DNA of 64,000 bases from Arachnopeziza araneosa (GCA_003988855.1 QYAI01000035.1:248001-312000), one strand, 5' to 3'; counted from the first letter of the stretch, positions 46,643 through 58,826 are shown. Made by a program: numbers and translations. Notes: generated from the sequence alone by a model not told the origin.

Positions 46643-47800
46643 TCATGCAGCGCTAGGAACCATTCTCCTTCGGCTGGGATGAATAGCACTCTCATTAATA
46701 GCAGCTGCACCGGCCTTTGTTCCTTCCATTGCCTTGACGGCTTTCGCCTTCTCCTCCTCATGAATCTTCCGTATCCGCTCCTCATTCAACTTTGCGTTCT
46801 TCTCCTTAATCTTGTCCTTTCTCTCTTTGGTATTGCCACCGCCTCCAGCCCTACAACATGATTAGCGACTGACGAAAGATTCACAAATTTGATCAAACAC
46901 ACGTCAATTCCACGTTGATCTTCCTCCCTGGACTAAGCCCATCATCAAACGTGCTATGGTGCATGATTTTCAAACAGGTCTTCATGTGATCGTACCCATC
47001 GAACTCGACAAAAGCGCAGCCTTTGCACTTTGCGGGGCTGTCTTTCTGTGTGAGAAGTCGCACTGATGAGGGATGCACTTTCGCAAAGTGCGAGGTCACG
47101 GATTCTTTCGTTGCACTGAACGGGAGGTTGCCTGGATTTAATCAGATCTTATCAGGAAAATAAGGAGGGGTGAAATACCAACGAAGACTATAAATCTAGT
47201 CGACTTCTCTTCTTTGGGCTTTTCGGAATCACCATTCGTAGAAATTGTGCTTTCGCCTTTGCGCTTCTTCTCGCGGTTGCGATTGTTCTTCTTGGATTTC
47301 TTCTCACTGTCTGCTTTTGAGTCGCCATTGGGCTCGCCTGCCTCCTCAGACCTCGACTCAGCATCTTCCTTTGCGACAAGCTCTGCAGCTCGTCTTTCAG
47401 CTTTCCGCTCTTTCTTTGATTTTTTCGGCGCTCCTCCTGCTTCGAGCTCTCCCATTGCCACATCTGCTTCGACAGCCGGCTCATCTCCTCCCAGCAATTT
47501 TTTCTCTTTCTTATGCTTCTTCGACACCTTCTGTTTCTCCACAGGCTCGGCCTCAACACCAGCTTCAGCATCCTCTCGTTTCCTCTTCTTATCTTTTTTT
47601 TCTTTGCTCAATTTCTTACTCTCGGCATCATCTACCCCTTTTGCCTCTTCCGCATCCCTTTTCCGCTTCTTGCTCTTCTTTTCTGTGCTCTGGACCTCGA
47701 ACTCGACATTTTCATCTCCAGGGAGGTCGGAAATGGCAGCTTCAGCAGCGCGCTTTTTGGCTTTTCGCTCAGCACGCGTGGCTTCGGTGTTTTTGCCCAT
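46643..47800 (-). CDS. NOP6-like RRM protein (ribosome biogenesis)
   Basis: Three exons on the minus strand (47800-47179, 47131-46903, 46850-46643) give 352 residues. The first 200 residues are a Lys/Glu-rich nucleolar-type region with repeated KKSKK and KKRK signals. A single RRM follows (about residues 203-280): TRFIVFVGNLPFSATKESV contains RNP2, and CKGCAFVEFDGYDHM RNP1. The C-terminus is a charged helix (KERKDKIKEKNAKLNEERI) ending SRRRMVPSAA. This layout matches yeast Nop6, a 40S assembly factor. Unspliced ORFs end inside both introns, which are 47 and 52 nt. Confidence 0.85.
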
Positions 47801-48290
47801 TATCTAATCGGGTACGAAGTCAAAGTTTGAGAATTGGGTTTGAATTGTCTGTGGTGAATTTTTCAAGATGAACGATGGCGAGGGGATCTGAAAACTGTGA
47901 TCACGTGTATGGCTTTTCCCCAAACAGGCACGGACTTTTTCCCCTATCTGGCATAGCGCCAAATGATATCCCGAAGCTGCAGGCTTGTGGTCTTTTGCCT
48001 TTCTACTTTCCTGATCAAACTGAGCTCGACTTCCACCCTTGTGAGTGTTCCGGGGAAAGATGCTATACCCACAAATGACACTTATAGCAATGGCAGCCGC
48101 TCGGATATCTCAGCGCATTCAGCCAATGTCCAGTCAATCCCTCATCCTCCCATCTACCTTCGACTATTTCAACCAACCGGCAATATATATTTATCTTCTA
48201 CACGAGTGCCGCTACGGCCTTCGGGCTTCAATGGCATCAACATGTTTTGAGTCCTCAGACATCCATTAAGTTTTGATTCCATACGTCTCG
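47801..48290. promoter_or_regulatory. divergent promoter region, 490 bp
   Basis: This separates the minus-strand NOP6-like gene from the plus-strand kinase-like gene. A TCACGTG box lies near 47902. No further coding unit was recognised. Confidence 0.45.
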
Positions 48291-49919
48291 ATGGATTCTC
48301 AAGCACAAACCCTTCCACTTCTTCGTGGCACTACTACCTTAGAAGCTGCCCTAGAACAAGAGGAAAACATGCTCCTCGAATTGGCGTATCCTGAGCTACG
48401 ACTGGATTTCTTTGCATGGCTCCTCACTCACCGCGTAGACATTGAGGATACAGTCTCGTATCATCTAGGCTTGACTGGATCGGAGATATGCCGGCTCGGA
48501 GAAGTGAGAGAGTGGATACATGGCAGTTTCAATGTTTGTATACCAGTTTATGTTGACAACTGGCACAAGCATCCCAGGAGACGAGTTATCATCAGATTCC
48601 CTTTGCCTTACAAGATAGGAGAATCTACATATCCTGGCAACGCTGACGAGAAACTCCGCTGTGAGGCCGCTACATTCATTTGGATACGGGAGCATTGTTC
48701 CCATGTTCCCATACCTCACCTTTGGGGATTTGGATTTATCGGTGGCCAGAGTGTATGGAATCCAAACACCCTTTAATCTTCAGTCTAAAACTCACTCAGA
48801 CCCGTATAGTTCACCGAACCTGAGAACGTACCTTTGAAAACTAGACTGATTTGGTATCTCCGACGACACATATCATCGCTTTTCGGATTTCCCCTACCTT
48901 GCCGTTATATAAGCCACCGTCGCCAATTTATCTTAGAGCATGGATATCTAATCATGGACTATATCGAGGGTACAGGCGTAAAGATGCTCTCAGAGACATG
49001 GGATGAATTTCGACATTGCCAAGCTCAAAGGACAAACCTCTTTAAAGACTTGTCCCGTATTATGCTTTTGTTGAGTCAATCGCCTCTGCCGCGTATTGGA
49101 TCTTGGACATTGGACTCAAATGGATTCCTACGGCTTAGCAACCGTCCCTTAACCCTTCGTCTTCAGCAATTAGAGAATGAGGGGATTTTGACTAACATCG
49201 AGAGGAGCTTGACTTACTCGGCAACGGATGCGTATTACCTCGATCTTCTCTCATGCCACGATAGTCGCATTCGGCATCAACCAAACTCTTTAAACGATGA
49301 GAACGATGGTCGTGCACAGATGGCAAACTTGACTATCATGCGGGCCCTCCTTTCATATTTCACGAACCGAGAATTCCGTCATGGGCCTTTCGTTTTTAGG
49401 CTTACAGACCTTCATCAGAGTAATATCTTCGTAGATGATGATTGGCATATCAAATGTCTAGTGGACCTTGAGTGGGCATGCTCGTTACCCATAGAGACAA
49501 TGCGCCCTCCATATTGGCTGACTGGTTGTTTTGCAGATGAACTCGTTGGTCAGCACCTTGATAGCTTCAGCAATGCATATCATGAATTTATGGAGGTTTT
49601 TGAGGAAGAGGAGAAGTCATTCCCCCCTGGGAATGGTGTTTCTTTGTATCGTACAAATATCATGAGGAAAGGTTGGAAGATCGGTAACTTTTGGTATTTC
49701 CAAGCCCTGGATAGTCCAAAAGGATTGTATAATATTTTTCGCGATCACATCCAGCCAATATTTGCGCCTTCTCATAATACTGATCCGGATTTCCCACGGA
49801 TTGTATCAGAATATTGGGCTGCGGGAGTCAATGATGTTATAAGTGCCAAGCTCCAAGATAAGGAGGTGTACGAAAGAATGGTACGCCAGAATTTTGAGGA
49901 TGCTTGCAGCGATAGCTGA
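48291..49919 (+). CDS. APH-fold phosphotransferase-like protein
   Basis: Two exons (48291-48752, 48810-49919) give 523 residues; the donor is AGT|GTATGG and the intron 57 nt. The join yields GFIGGQSFTEPENVPL. The protein has the aminoglycoside-phosphotransferase (kinase-like) fold common in filamentous ascomycetes: a VIIRFPLPY strand, EAATFIWIREH with the conserved Glu, LIMDYIEG hinge, the catalytic loop FRLTDLHQSNIFVDDD (near residue 350) and the metal-binding IKCLVDLEWA (near 371). The canonical HxD is replaced by TDLH, with the catalytic Asp retained. Such paralogues are numerous in fungi and their substrates are unknown; antibiotic resistance should not be inferred. The start at 48291 was chosen because codons upstream lack an ATG. 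Confidence 0.85.
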
Positions 49920-50060
49920 AAGCATGTTTTCAATCACCATTGAATATTTGTAATTTTACTTCGCTTACAGTTTGATGCGGCTAAATTGTATTCGCTCGAT
50001 GACAATGCTACATATGTTATGGATGAGCCACGCCTTTATTTTCCCCGCCTCCTCCTAGCG
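49920..50060. other. short intergenic
   Basis: 3' UTR of the kinase-like gene. Nothing else was seen. Confidence 0.4.
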
Positions 50061-50213
50061 TTATCCCCGGAAGATGACAGTTGTTTCGTCGAGGAGACCT
50101 TTGGTAACATCTGCTCGGGCTTGGCGTTTTCTCTCTTCTTCTTCTTCTTCTGCAGCAGCTTTAGCAGCAGCTTCGTTCTCGGCGGCACGTTTTGCGTCAT
50201 CTTCGTCGGGCAT
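50061..50213 (-). CDS. small charged ORF (uncertain)
   Basis: A 50-codon ORF starting MPDEDDAKRAAENEAAAKAA continues as a Glu/Arg/Ala helix and ends DVTKGLLDETTVIFRG. The composition is coding-like and helical, and the final segment is not repetitive, so this may be a genuine micro-protein or the last exon of a gene whose upstream exons I could not define. The frame is open for another 124 codons upstream, but that part has no coherent composition. Confidence 0.25.
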   Translation of the reverse strand: MPDEDDAKRAAENEAAAKAAAEEEEEERKRQARADVTKGLLDETTVIFRG

Positions 50214-52358
50214 TTTAAGCTCTGTATTCAAGCTATCAGCATAGTTGAGAGCAGATGGAGTATACAGTCTACATGCTTCTGAATGTCTCCTGACCTTGAT
50301 GATAGACAGGGGTTTGAGGTTATTCTTATGGGCTGTGAAAGAGTGGAAGTCGTAGGAATAGGGTACTCTCCTATCATTACAACTCTGGCAGAATGCAATT
50401 GCCCTTGAATTTAAGAGACACTTCAGACTTCTGCATTTGTGTTTTGCGAAAGCGATAATACATGGCGTGCGCGCTGACGCGTGATAGTCTCCTTTTAGAA
50501 GAGGCTGCATATCCTGAACTGTATAACCGGCCACTGCCCCAATTCGAAAGAAGTGGCATATTTCGTGACCGGTGATAAAAGGCAACGTGATGTAACCGTC
50601 AGAGTTAAGTAATGGACTTTACATGAAGTTTTTTATTTAAAATAAATAAAATCTTTATATTTAACTTGTTATCTTGTAGTAATTCTTAAGATATCCAATC
50701 ACAGAATAACTCTAAGATTAAAACACCATAGTAAAGTAGCTAGCGTCTTACACAAGAAGGAGATTCTTAGAATTACAGAACAAATGGAGCTGTAGAGGTT
50801 AGAAAGTCGGGCCCAGAGTGGCAAACTCCTTGAACAGAAAAACCAATCGATGGCAGTACATGTGCAATATGATTGTCAGAAAATATACAGAATTTAGAGA
50901 GCACTGCTCAATCCTCATCCAGATTTACGAAGCCGCAAGTCAAAAATAGGTGATTCCCTGCTCCTGTTAACCAATTCGAGCGGTGGCAGTCCAAGGAGAG
51001 CGGTCATTATTGCAAGACTGTGGGCCTCATTCTGCTCGTCAGATTCGTGGTCGTAGATGCGAAAGAGACTTTCGTGTTCGAGAAGGTCCCCGGCCTAGCA
51101 TGACCGAAGTCAGTCTCTGAAAATAGAATCATGAGAAATCAGTGGGAAAATTCTGCACTAAGAGCCCTACACTCTAGAGATCTACGGTATTTCCCTAGCT
51201 CATATTAAGTATAACCTCAGGTGCTCGATACGGCACCGGCATCGCATTCCGCCTATGCTCGTTGCCGCTGCGGTGAGGAAAACGAACGAAAGAGCCTTTT
51301 CGCAAACATGTTCTAACACAGCGTCTATCACGTCGAGTTTTCAGAGAGCCTGAGCCACTCACTGAGTCACCCATAATATACTCTGCAAACCGATATGGTA
51401 TTTCGCCAGCCGCCGATATGTTGTTGATGAGGACTGAGGACTAGACGGGGTGCCAGAGCCATCAGCGCTTACTCTAGCGGCATGCGCGCGGCTTAGGGCC
51501 AATTAAGGTCGCAGATTTCCGCGTAGGCTCCAATATCTTTGATGTACTCAGTATCCGTCAGCCTGCAGCCGGCTTACTGGTACAAAATATGTGCTTGATC
51601 TAAACATGAGAAATAGGTGATTTAAATCAACAGGAGAACTGGTTTCGTCACTATTTACTTCAGAAATGAAGTGAGCAATTCACGGCACCACTAAAACTCA
51701 TTGCAAACTTCAAAAGAATGCGCCTAGGGATATGGACATACTTTTATCATTATGAGAATGTATGAAATGTTTATATATAGGCACACTATGAGCATCTCAC
51801 GTTGTGATGCAGGAGTAAGGAATGCTTCGCACCATATACATAACCATAAATTCTCCTGCAAACAAGTCCCAGCATACGACAAGGCGCTATGAACTTTTTT
51901 GCCTCAACTTGACAGGTTGAACATCGGGTCCAAAAAGCCCGAGAAGATATGCAGTCCTAATTAAACATAGACCCGCCTGTCACCCGATATCAGCATTACA
52001 ATCAACAAGAAGGAAGTAGGACAGGTACTGTGAAACCAATGCTTGCGCTTGTCATTACGTTCTGCCGGTTCATTAGTATAGGCTTCTACAACAATATTCT
52101 TGAGAGACGTTTGGGAGGTTCAACAGATGAGGAAATAAAGCGAAGCTATAGCGTCATAGCTCCTACTTTGCAAAGAAAATATCAAGTTGGTAGGAAAGAA
52201 AACATTACCCAATTTGCCACATCAACGAGAGTAGAGTAGTCCATTAAGTAGCAGGTTATTCCAACATCTACTAGCGGATCAGCGCTGCAGAAGAGCGAAA
52301 TTTGCGAGAGAGAGCTCTAGTAGAGAAAATAGCAAGTCAATATGAGACTAAATCTTAC
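50214..52358. other. AT-rich gene-free region, 2.1 kb
   Basis: Parts around 50630-50760 are strongly AT-rich. No transposase, reverse transcriptase or terminal repeats are recognisable. A 69-codon plus-strand ORF at 52030 has no support. The last exon of the DUF7704 gene may lie at the right end. Confidence 0.45.
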
Positions 52359-52976
52359 GGCCGATGTCAGCAAGCCATAATGCAATGACATAGTTTCTAA
52401 CAACTTTGGGCTCAGTTGTGCTTTGAAGAACAGCAATGCCAACCATGGCCATTAGCAAGTACATATTTCCAAGTCTAAACATATGTTAGCTCCATTATGA
52501 AATATCCAGAAAGAAGCTTTGGGATCCTAAACCCCTTCAAGAATAGGAAACTATAGTCTGGCTCCAAAGATTCAACGATGACAGGCAAGTCTGAAGAGCG
52601 AATCAACAAGAGTGCTTACTGAGATGCAATTACTGGAGCCGAAATTAGCATGTTGTTTTATCAGCATATTTCAGTGTTCAAACAAGAGCCTCTCATTTGA
52701 GTGACTACGACTTGACAGTGACGGCAAAAAGAACCACGCAACTCGGAGTGTCTTACTACGAGCATTGTCCGAAATGGGCTCAATATGGGAACCAGGGATT
52801 TGCTCGGCAATGAACCATTCTGAGTTGATGAAAGGCGCCACTGCTCCTGCAACACTGGGATTCCATTAGCTGGTATTGAGGCAATGAAAGAGAGCGAGGA
52901 TATTTGGTACTCACAGTGATATCGGTTCCGCAACCGTCATGACAAACCGAGGAATTGGAGGAAGTATGGTAGTCAT
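52359..52976 (-). CDS. DUF7704-type small membrane protein (3' end not resolved)
   Basis: Four exons on the minus strand were traced: 52976-52915, 52854-52757, a 13-nt micro-exon 52632-52620, and 52474-52359. Joined, they read MTTILPPIPRFVMTVAEPIS, VAGAVAPFINSEWFIAEQIP, SDNARIIASQLGNMYLLMAM, then VVRNYVIALWLADIG. This is the order of the fungal DUF7704 family: short N-terminus, EPISLxAG, LGNxYxLLxMxGI, then TxEPxVVRNYLxAxxxADxGH. The exon ends with a donor (C|GTAAGA), but no following exon gives the expected C-terminal helix; candidates hit stops. The gene may be truncated or decayed at its 3' end. Introns here (60, 124, 145 nt) are longer than elsewhere in the window. Confidence 0.65.
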
Positions 52977-53177
52977 TATTAATGACGGTGTTTGGAAGAA
53001 GATGATTGCTGGTTTTGGGTCTTGGGGGTGACTCGAGTCCGAGTAGGTCCGAGCGGGTGCGGCCTCTGCTCTTTCAGCCTCGCGCTCCAGAAGCCTTCTT
53101 CCGGTAACAACAATTCTCCATCTAAATCCTCGTCTACCACACACAATCATTCGAGATGTTTGTGCATATCTCATACT
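52977..53177. promoter_or_regulatory. bidirectional promoter region, 201 bp
   Basis: This lies between the divergent ATGs of the DUF7704 gene (minus) and the double-Myb gene (plus). The plus-strand frame is open through it, but without an ATG. Confidence 0.5.
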
Positions 53178-54929
53178 ATGAACGGCACAAATACAATTGA
53201 GCCACGTCTTATAGCCTTGCTCAATGATGGACCTCAGGCTTCCTTTGGAGGGTCTCCTTCATTGGAGTTACCCCCATTACACGACCCTAATATCTTGAAA
53301 GCCTCCGGGCGGCCCCTTGTCCTCGAGCCAGATGCCAGCAAGCGTAATGGCAAGCCAACATCGGAGACTCAGCTTGGGCCTGCCCACACTGCCATACTTC
53401 CTCCGCTTGATGAGGACGAAAATACTTACAAGAACGATGGAAGGAAGAACAAGGCTGGGACAGGCGGTCGCGCACTTGGTGGCTCTTCGCCCCAGTTTTT
53501 GCGGAAGATATTAGACAATAGTACAGATAATTCTGCCACTACATCTGTCAGAAAGAGGAATATGGTCGAGCCAAACAAGGACGATTTCGTACAGCTTCCG
53601 CAACCACCAAAGAAGCAGAGAACTACGAAGCAAGTTGTTCCTCCAATAATTATCGGTTTGTTTGAACCACCACCACAAACGGCATTATTTCCGCCAATAG
53701 CTTCAAGCTCTTTCCATGACAGCCACGGCAGAAATACTTTAAATACTGTTCCACTGAAAGCTAAAGTGGTGAAGGAAGCCTCAAAAAGCGATACAGTAAA
53801 CAGTGCTGAGAGACCTACCACGCCGAGTAAGAGTCTCCCGAAACGAAAAAACGCTGGTACTCGGAAAAAATGGACGGAGGAAGAAACAAATAATTTACTC
53901 CTAGGCGTACATAAGCATGGAGTTGGCTGCTGGACTGATATTCTGGTAGACCCGACATTTACCTTCAACAACAGATCAGCCGCAGATTTAAAGGATCGAT
54001 TTCGCACTTGTTGTCCTAGAGAAATGAGAGCACCAGGTCAATCAGAAGGTACAAGCAAGATCTCAAAACGAGCGAAGAATAAATCGAGCCTAATGTCGGA
54101 AAATATTCTGATTGAGGATGACGAGCTGGGTATTGGAGCTACTGAGGGTGCAAAATCTCAAAAGACCCGTGCTCATCGAAAGAAAATGGAAGATCTCGCC
54201 CAACTTGGGATCGAGGGTCCATTTCGAATGTCCCAACGTCGCGAGCGACGGGCATTCTCGGAGGCCGAAGATCGTGCTATACTGGAAGGCTACAATCTCT
54301 ATGGATCTGCCTGGGCAAAAATCCAACGAGACCCCCAACTGAATTTACAAAGCAGACAACCAACGGATCTCAGAGATCGGTTTCGGAACAAATACCCTCA
54401 AAAGTTCCGCGATGAGAAAATGAAAGAGTCGACCTCTTTCTCTAAGAGGTTGGAGAATAGAGGTACAGAGAAGTCAGTCCTACTTAATCAAGGACCAGAA
54501 CCAGATACTCGATCCAGTGAAGGCCTAGGGAAAGAACCAACAGTCGGGCCAACTGCACCTCCAGCATCGTTGCATTCCCTCCCTAGTCGAGAAGGTCTAC
54601 GAATCAAAGACATCACATCGGCTGAGTCTCTTGGCACTTTTGTCGATCAGCCTTCGATGGACACGTCTGACAATCTCGCATTCAGTCAATCTTTTGAGTG
54701 GAACCAAGGAACCACTGCTCCATTCTCAAACGGGATAGGTGAGATGGATATCTCGCGCTTACTTCTGTATGAGAGTTGGGACTCGACGGGAAAAGAGAAG
54801 CAGGGGTTCTCAGACTCGAACAATATCCTCACATCAAATGCAGAGCCGCTGCACAACCTGCCGTCGTTTTTAAATATGCTGAACGATCCTGATCCGATCG
54901 AGGATATGAACGACGCTCCATTTGGATAA
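53178..54929 (+). CDS. double Myb/telobox DNA-binding protein (Tay1/Teb1-like)
   Basis: An intronless gene of 583 residues; the start is the first ATG in frame. Two Myb-type domains are visible. The first, about 230-285, reads RKKWTEEETNNLLLGVHKHG, then WTDILVDPTFTFNNRSAADL and KDRFRTCCP. The second, about 355-410, reads RRAFSEAEDRAILEGYNLYG, then WAKIQRDPQL and PTDLRDRFRNKYP. The DLKDRFR/DLRDRFR third helix is the telobox variant used by proteins binding TTAGGG repeats. Two tandem telobox Mybs characterise fungal Tay1 and Teb1 proteins, which bind telomeric repeats and, in Teb1, histone and other promoters. The rest is disordered. Telomere binding is inferred. Confidence 0.85.
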   Translation: MNGTNTIEPRLIALLNDGPQASFGGSPSLELPPLHDPNILKASGRPLVLEPDASKRNGKPTSETQLGPAHTAILPPLDEDENTYKNDGRKNKAGTGGRALGGSSPQFLRKILDNSTDNSATTSVRKRNMVEPNKDDFVQLPQPPKKQRTTKQVVPPIIIGLFEPPPQTALFPPIASSSFHDSHGRNTLNTVPLKAKVVKEASKSDTVNSAERPTTPSKSLPKRKNAGTRKKWTEEETNNLLLGVHKHGVGCWTDILVDPTFTFNNRSAADLKDRFRTCCPREMRAPGQSEGTSKISKRAKNKSSLMSENILIEDDELGIGATEGAKSQKTRAHRKKMEDLAQLGIEGPFRMSQRRERRAFSEAEDRAILEGYNLYGSAWAKIQRDPQLNLQSRQPTDLRDRFRNKYPQKFRDEKMKESTSFSKRLENRGTEKSVLLNQGPEPDTRSSEGLGKEPTVGPTAPPASLHSLPSREGLRIKDITSAESLGTFVDQPSMDTSDNLAFSQSFEWNQGTTAPFSNGIGEMDISRLLLYESWDSTGKEKQGFSDSNNILTSNAEPLHNLPSFLNMLNDPDPIEDMNDAPFG

Positions 54930-55812
54930 TTGCCAAGAAGTGGAGTGGGATTATATATCGGGCGTAGGGGAACTTGCCGTGGCTTGATTCCTCTGGCTAC
55001 AAAATCTCCTTGATGCTTTTAAGAGTATTAAGAAGTTAATCTGGAAGCAGAGAAGTTCATCATAGTTGAATTATTTCAACATCAAACGTCAAGGAATGGC
55101 TGAGATGATTTGAGAAATAGAGCTAGGAATAATTAGCCACAGCAGGTTATTTGCCTCAGAGGACTTGCGAAGAGAGTCTCGACGGTTGTTACCAAGTAGT
55201 CGGCCTGGAAAAGCTCTCGTAACAAGTATCACTATGGCTACCTATGGTTGAGAGACATAGATGTCTAGATAAAACGAAGTGCCACGAACGCAGTCAAATA
55301 GCTAGCATAGCACACCCAGTGAATATGACCACACCCTCAAGTAAACCTACTGTCTCGCTTTGATATATTTGTGCCCTGACCTAGGTACCCTACATTTGAC
55401 CTGGAATCTAGGAGTGTGAGGGAATGAGATTGGCGTGTTTGTTTCAAAAGCTCTATTGCTGTGTTAAAGATATTCAAAGTTTGATCGGCTGGATGGATGG
55501 AGGGTTGAATGACCTCCATTTCAGAGCATCGGACGTTGTAACATTGGAGCAAATATAGAATACATTGAGGATAAAATTGAATATGCCAGATCGAGTCTTA
55601 TGATCTTTTCTCTTTCACAAGTCAAATACTCATTAGATGATGATTATTATGAATCTCTCCACAAGAACATAGCATAGGGAAGATCGTTCAAGCGTTAAAT
55701 TAAAATGCTTTATAAGAGGCACTCTACTCTACAAAGGTTAGGACGCCCGCCAAGCCTTTCACCAACCTAAGCATCAACGGAAATCCATCCCACTAACAAA
55801 AGAAATAGATTT
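54930..55812. other. intergenic between convergent genes, 0.9 kb
   Basis: 3' UTRs of the double-Myb gene and of the PMT gene. One minus-strand ORF of 71 codons has no support. Confidence 0.5.
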
Positions 55813-58800
55813 TTATGCAGCCGTTGCCTCATTCCCTTCGCTCGCCGGCTTAGCCGCACCCTTATCGCTTTTTGCGATACTCTGTTCTTTACTCTCATCG
55901 GCACGAACTTCTTTCTGAGCTAGTGGCGACTCTTGAGATTCTGGCTCTTTCTTTCCGACTGTCGATGAATCGGGCCCATCTACATCTGGGTGAGGAGGAG
56001 CCACAGCCTGTTCCTCAGGAGGATTGATCTCATTTCCATAGGCATCGACCATTCGTGTACGGGTTTCATAACGGGTTTTGAAGCTGACCTTGCCTTCGAG
56101 GGCTTTAACTTGTTCTTCGTTAAGAAGGTTACCATCTTGATCTCTATACTCAATCTTTTCTTCACGGGAGACAATGCTCTGGCCAGGAGCAAGTGGTGCT
56201 ACTGAATTGTATTGAGGAGCATCCGATAAGGGAGGACGCTCGCCATCTTCGATAGGCTTCTGCTCACCTGCCGCATATTGTGCGGGAGGTATCGGTGCTT
56301 CGCTTGGGACTGGCGGCGAATCCGTCTTGTGGACGTTGTCGTGCAATACAGATGGAGTATCGTATTGGGATAACTACGCTGGTCAGCTATCTGAATCTAT
56401 CACGAATTTCCGCGACTTGGAAGTGCGTGTTTGGAACATGAGAACTCATTTACCTCAGTCAAGAAAGTATTGCAATCCCAATCCCAGGTCTCAAAAAGTT
56501 TGACCTGATTGCATGCACTCTGAGTCCAGGGGTTGCCATATGCAAGAGGTGAATAAATAGCAAACACAACGATGCTGGCCGTTAAAAGGAGAAGGGCACC
56601 AAGACGCCCAACTAAAGGATTCTCCCGGAGTCCTACGCCAGAGATACGAGCCGTGACGTAGTCATAGGTCTGGCAGAGTGCAATGATGGCAAAGTAGAGA
56701 GCTGGGAAGTAGTGATGAAGGAATAGCTGACGTTGCATGAGATAGAACGGAAAGTAGTGAAAAGCCCATCCAAGAACCATCGTGCCAATTTCATAGTCGA
56801 ATCGCTTGAATACTGTATTGCTATAGTCCTTGAAGCCTCGTTGCCATCGAAGGACTGCGAGGCCCTTGAAAGCAACATATGTAAGAATAGCGAGGGTAGA
56901 ACTCCACCAGATTACTGGATTTCCAATTAGGTAGATTTGACGGTTGTCCTTGCCCCAGAAATTGATACCACGTTGAAGAATAGGCCAGGATGGAGGTCGA
57001 GAATCCCAGGCATGAGATTCGACTAATCCGGCATTGGTGTTCCACATAACCTTCTGCAATTCCCAGAATTTACCAAAAAATCCGGGATTGCGATAGTTGA
57101 CCTTCTCTGCAGTTTCGCCGAGCTGAGGATGCTCATTTTGCTCAACATACCAGACACTGTTAGGAAGAGTCCCTCCTTTTGCGCAAGTGACTTCCTGTTG
57201 TTCAGATGCCCATTCAGGAAGCTTAACTTTATGTGAGAACAAAACGCAGCCAGTCATGACATGGACAAGCTTGAACTTGGTCTGAATTGTTCGGACGCGA
57301 TTCTTGGCTTCCTCGCCGTCTGACAGCTTCTTAATAATTTCCACTCTGAAATAATCATTTGCATCGCCCTCAAAACCCTCATAGCCGTATGCGGAAACCT
57401 CGTTTTGCCAGTCCGCTTCAGTGACAGGAGGACGAACATCGTGAGAATGAAGACGTCGGCTAGTGGTCATGTGGAAGAGCTTGATGGTATCACCATCCTT
57501 TACATATTCTGGCTGGCTGAGAGCGTCCCATGCAAGTGAGCCATTGATAGGTTCTCCATTAATGTCCAGAGGTTGAGTCATATTCTCAATAATCCAAGCA
57601 TTATTCTCGTCTTTGTGAGGATAGAGAGTGATTTGTTGCTGCTTGCTGCCAGTGGGGTACATGAGATTGTGCGAATGTAAATAACCGCCCTGGGTATTGT
57701 GGTGTCGGATGCTGACTCGGCCGCCAAATGCAACATCAACGGGAACATCCTGCATACCTTTGGAGTTGAGAGTGGCTTGAAATTCCGAGCTCATAAATCC
57801 ATCTCCGTCACCTGGATTGACCAAACAGAGGAAATGAATTCCGAACATAGCCATGTAAAAGGACACAGGAATCACAATGAGACAGAAGATTCTGGCTACT
57901 AGGTGCTTAGCAAAAAGGCGGGGAGTGACGGTCTTGACATCTCCGAGTAAAATCCAAAGTTGCAAGACAGTTAAGCTCCCAACCCAGGCGATTGTAAAGA
58001 GTCCAACCCATTTAACACTGACTGTAGCCCCCAAGCCAAGGCCAGTCATGGCAAGCCAAAACCACCACGTTGGTTGGAACGCTTTTGAAGGCCCTTGCTC
58101 GTGTTGGTTTGTGAAGGACGTGAACGCCAGGCCAGTAAATGCTGTCATGATAATAAGGGGAGAATCGAGAAGAATCAAGCGTGCTTGAGTAAGTAGTCCG
58201 TTTTCTAAGAAATCTTAGCATCTATCATTTCGACACCACAACCCTCTTACCAAAAGTAATCAAGCACGCGCCTAAAGTTGCAGTCGTAGTCTTGCACCCG
58301 ACGGCCTTCAGAGTAAGAAACATAGTTGGAACCAGGAAAATGCCACATATAGCTGGTAGCATTCTCATGGCAACATACGGTACGCCAGGTTCCAAGTAAT
58401 CCTTTCCAATATCTTTGAAGTCGAAATCTCCGTCGAATCCAGCTAACCAACCTGCAAGTGTAATGAGGAGCTTTGCTAGAGGTGGATGAACATCCATAAA
58501 GAATTTGCCCTTGATATACTTGGATGCAAAACCACCAAAACTGATAGGTTAGCATTGCTTGCTTATTGAGATCCGGCGGATTGCACGTACTGGACTTCAT
58601 CAAACACTACACTGCTAGGTTGGTATATTCTGAAAAGTCGGATAACAGCTGCAAGCAGCGTAAGTCCAATCATGATCTGATAGTCGGAACCAGGCAAGAG
58701 AAAGACATCGTGGTCTGCAACTCCGTCCGATGTGTAGTCATCCGATTTCTTGACAATTGTCCGGGAAGGAGTTCCCTGAGCAGCTTTCGCAGCTGTCGGG

Positions 58801-58826
58801 TTCCCAGATTTCGAAGATTTGGCCAT
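55813..58826 (-). CDS. PMT1: protein O-mannosyltransferase (PMT, probably PMT1 subfamily)
   Basis: This ER enzyme transfers mannose from dolichyl-phosphate-mannose to Ser/Thr of secretory proteins. Four exons on the minus strand (58826-58591, 58540-58251, 58204-56454, 56373-55813) give 945 residues. The N-terminal catalytic domain carries FDEVHFGGFASKYIKGKFFM, with the acidic residues of the first lumenal loop (SSVVFDEVHFG) and DVHPPLAKLL. The MIR region follows (HHNTQGGYLHSHNLMYPTGS and onward). The C-terminal membrane part includes HYFPFYLMQRQLFLHHYFPA. A 186-residue hydrophilic tail, EKIEYRDQDGNLLNEEQVKA..., fits Pmt1-type fungal enzymes and argues against PMT4. The ATG at 58826 was chosen over a longer non-ATG frame. 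The PMT1/PMT2 distinction is from memory of the tail. Confidence 0.88.

Noticed and set aside
47214..47871. Long plus-strand ORFs over the NOP6-like gene
   Set aside because: They mirror the Lys/Glu-rich region, giving Phe/Ser/Leu runs with no protein features.
50214..50585. Upstream extension of the small charged ORF
   Set aside because: The extension has no consistent composition or recognised motif; only the last 50 codons look protein-like.
53426..54007. 193-codon minus-strand ORF
   Set aside because: It is antisense to the double-Myb gene, which has intact domains.
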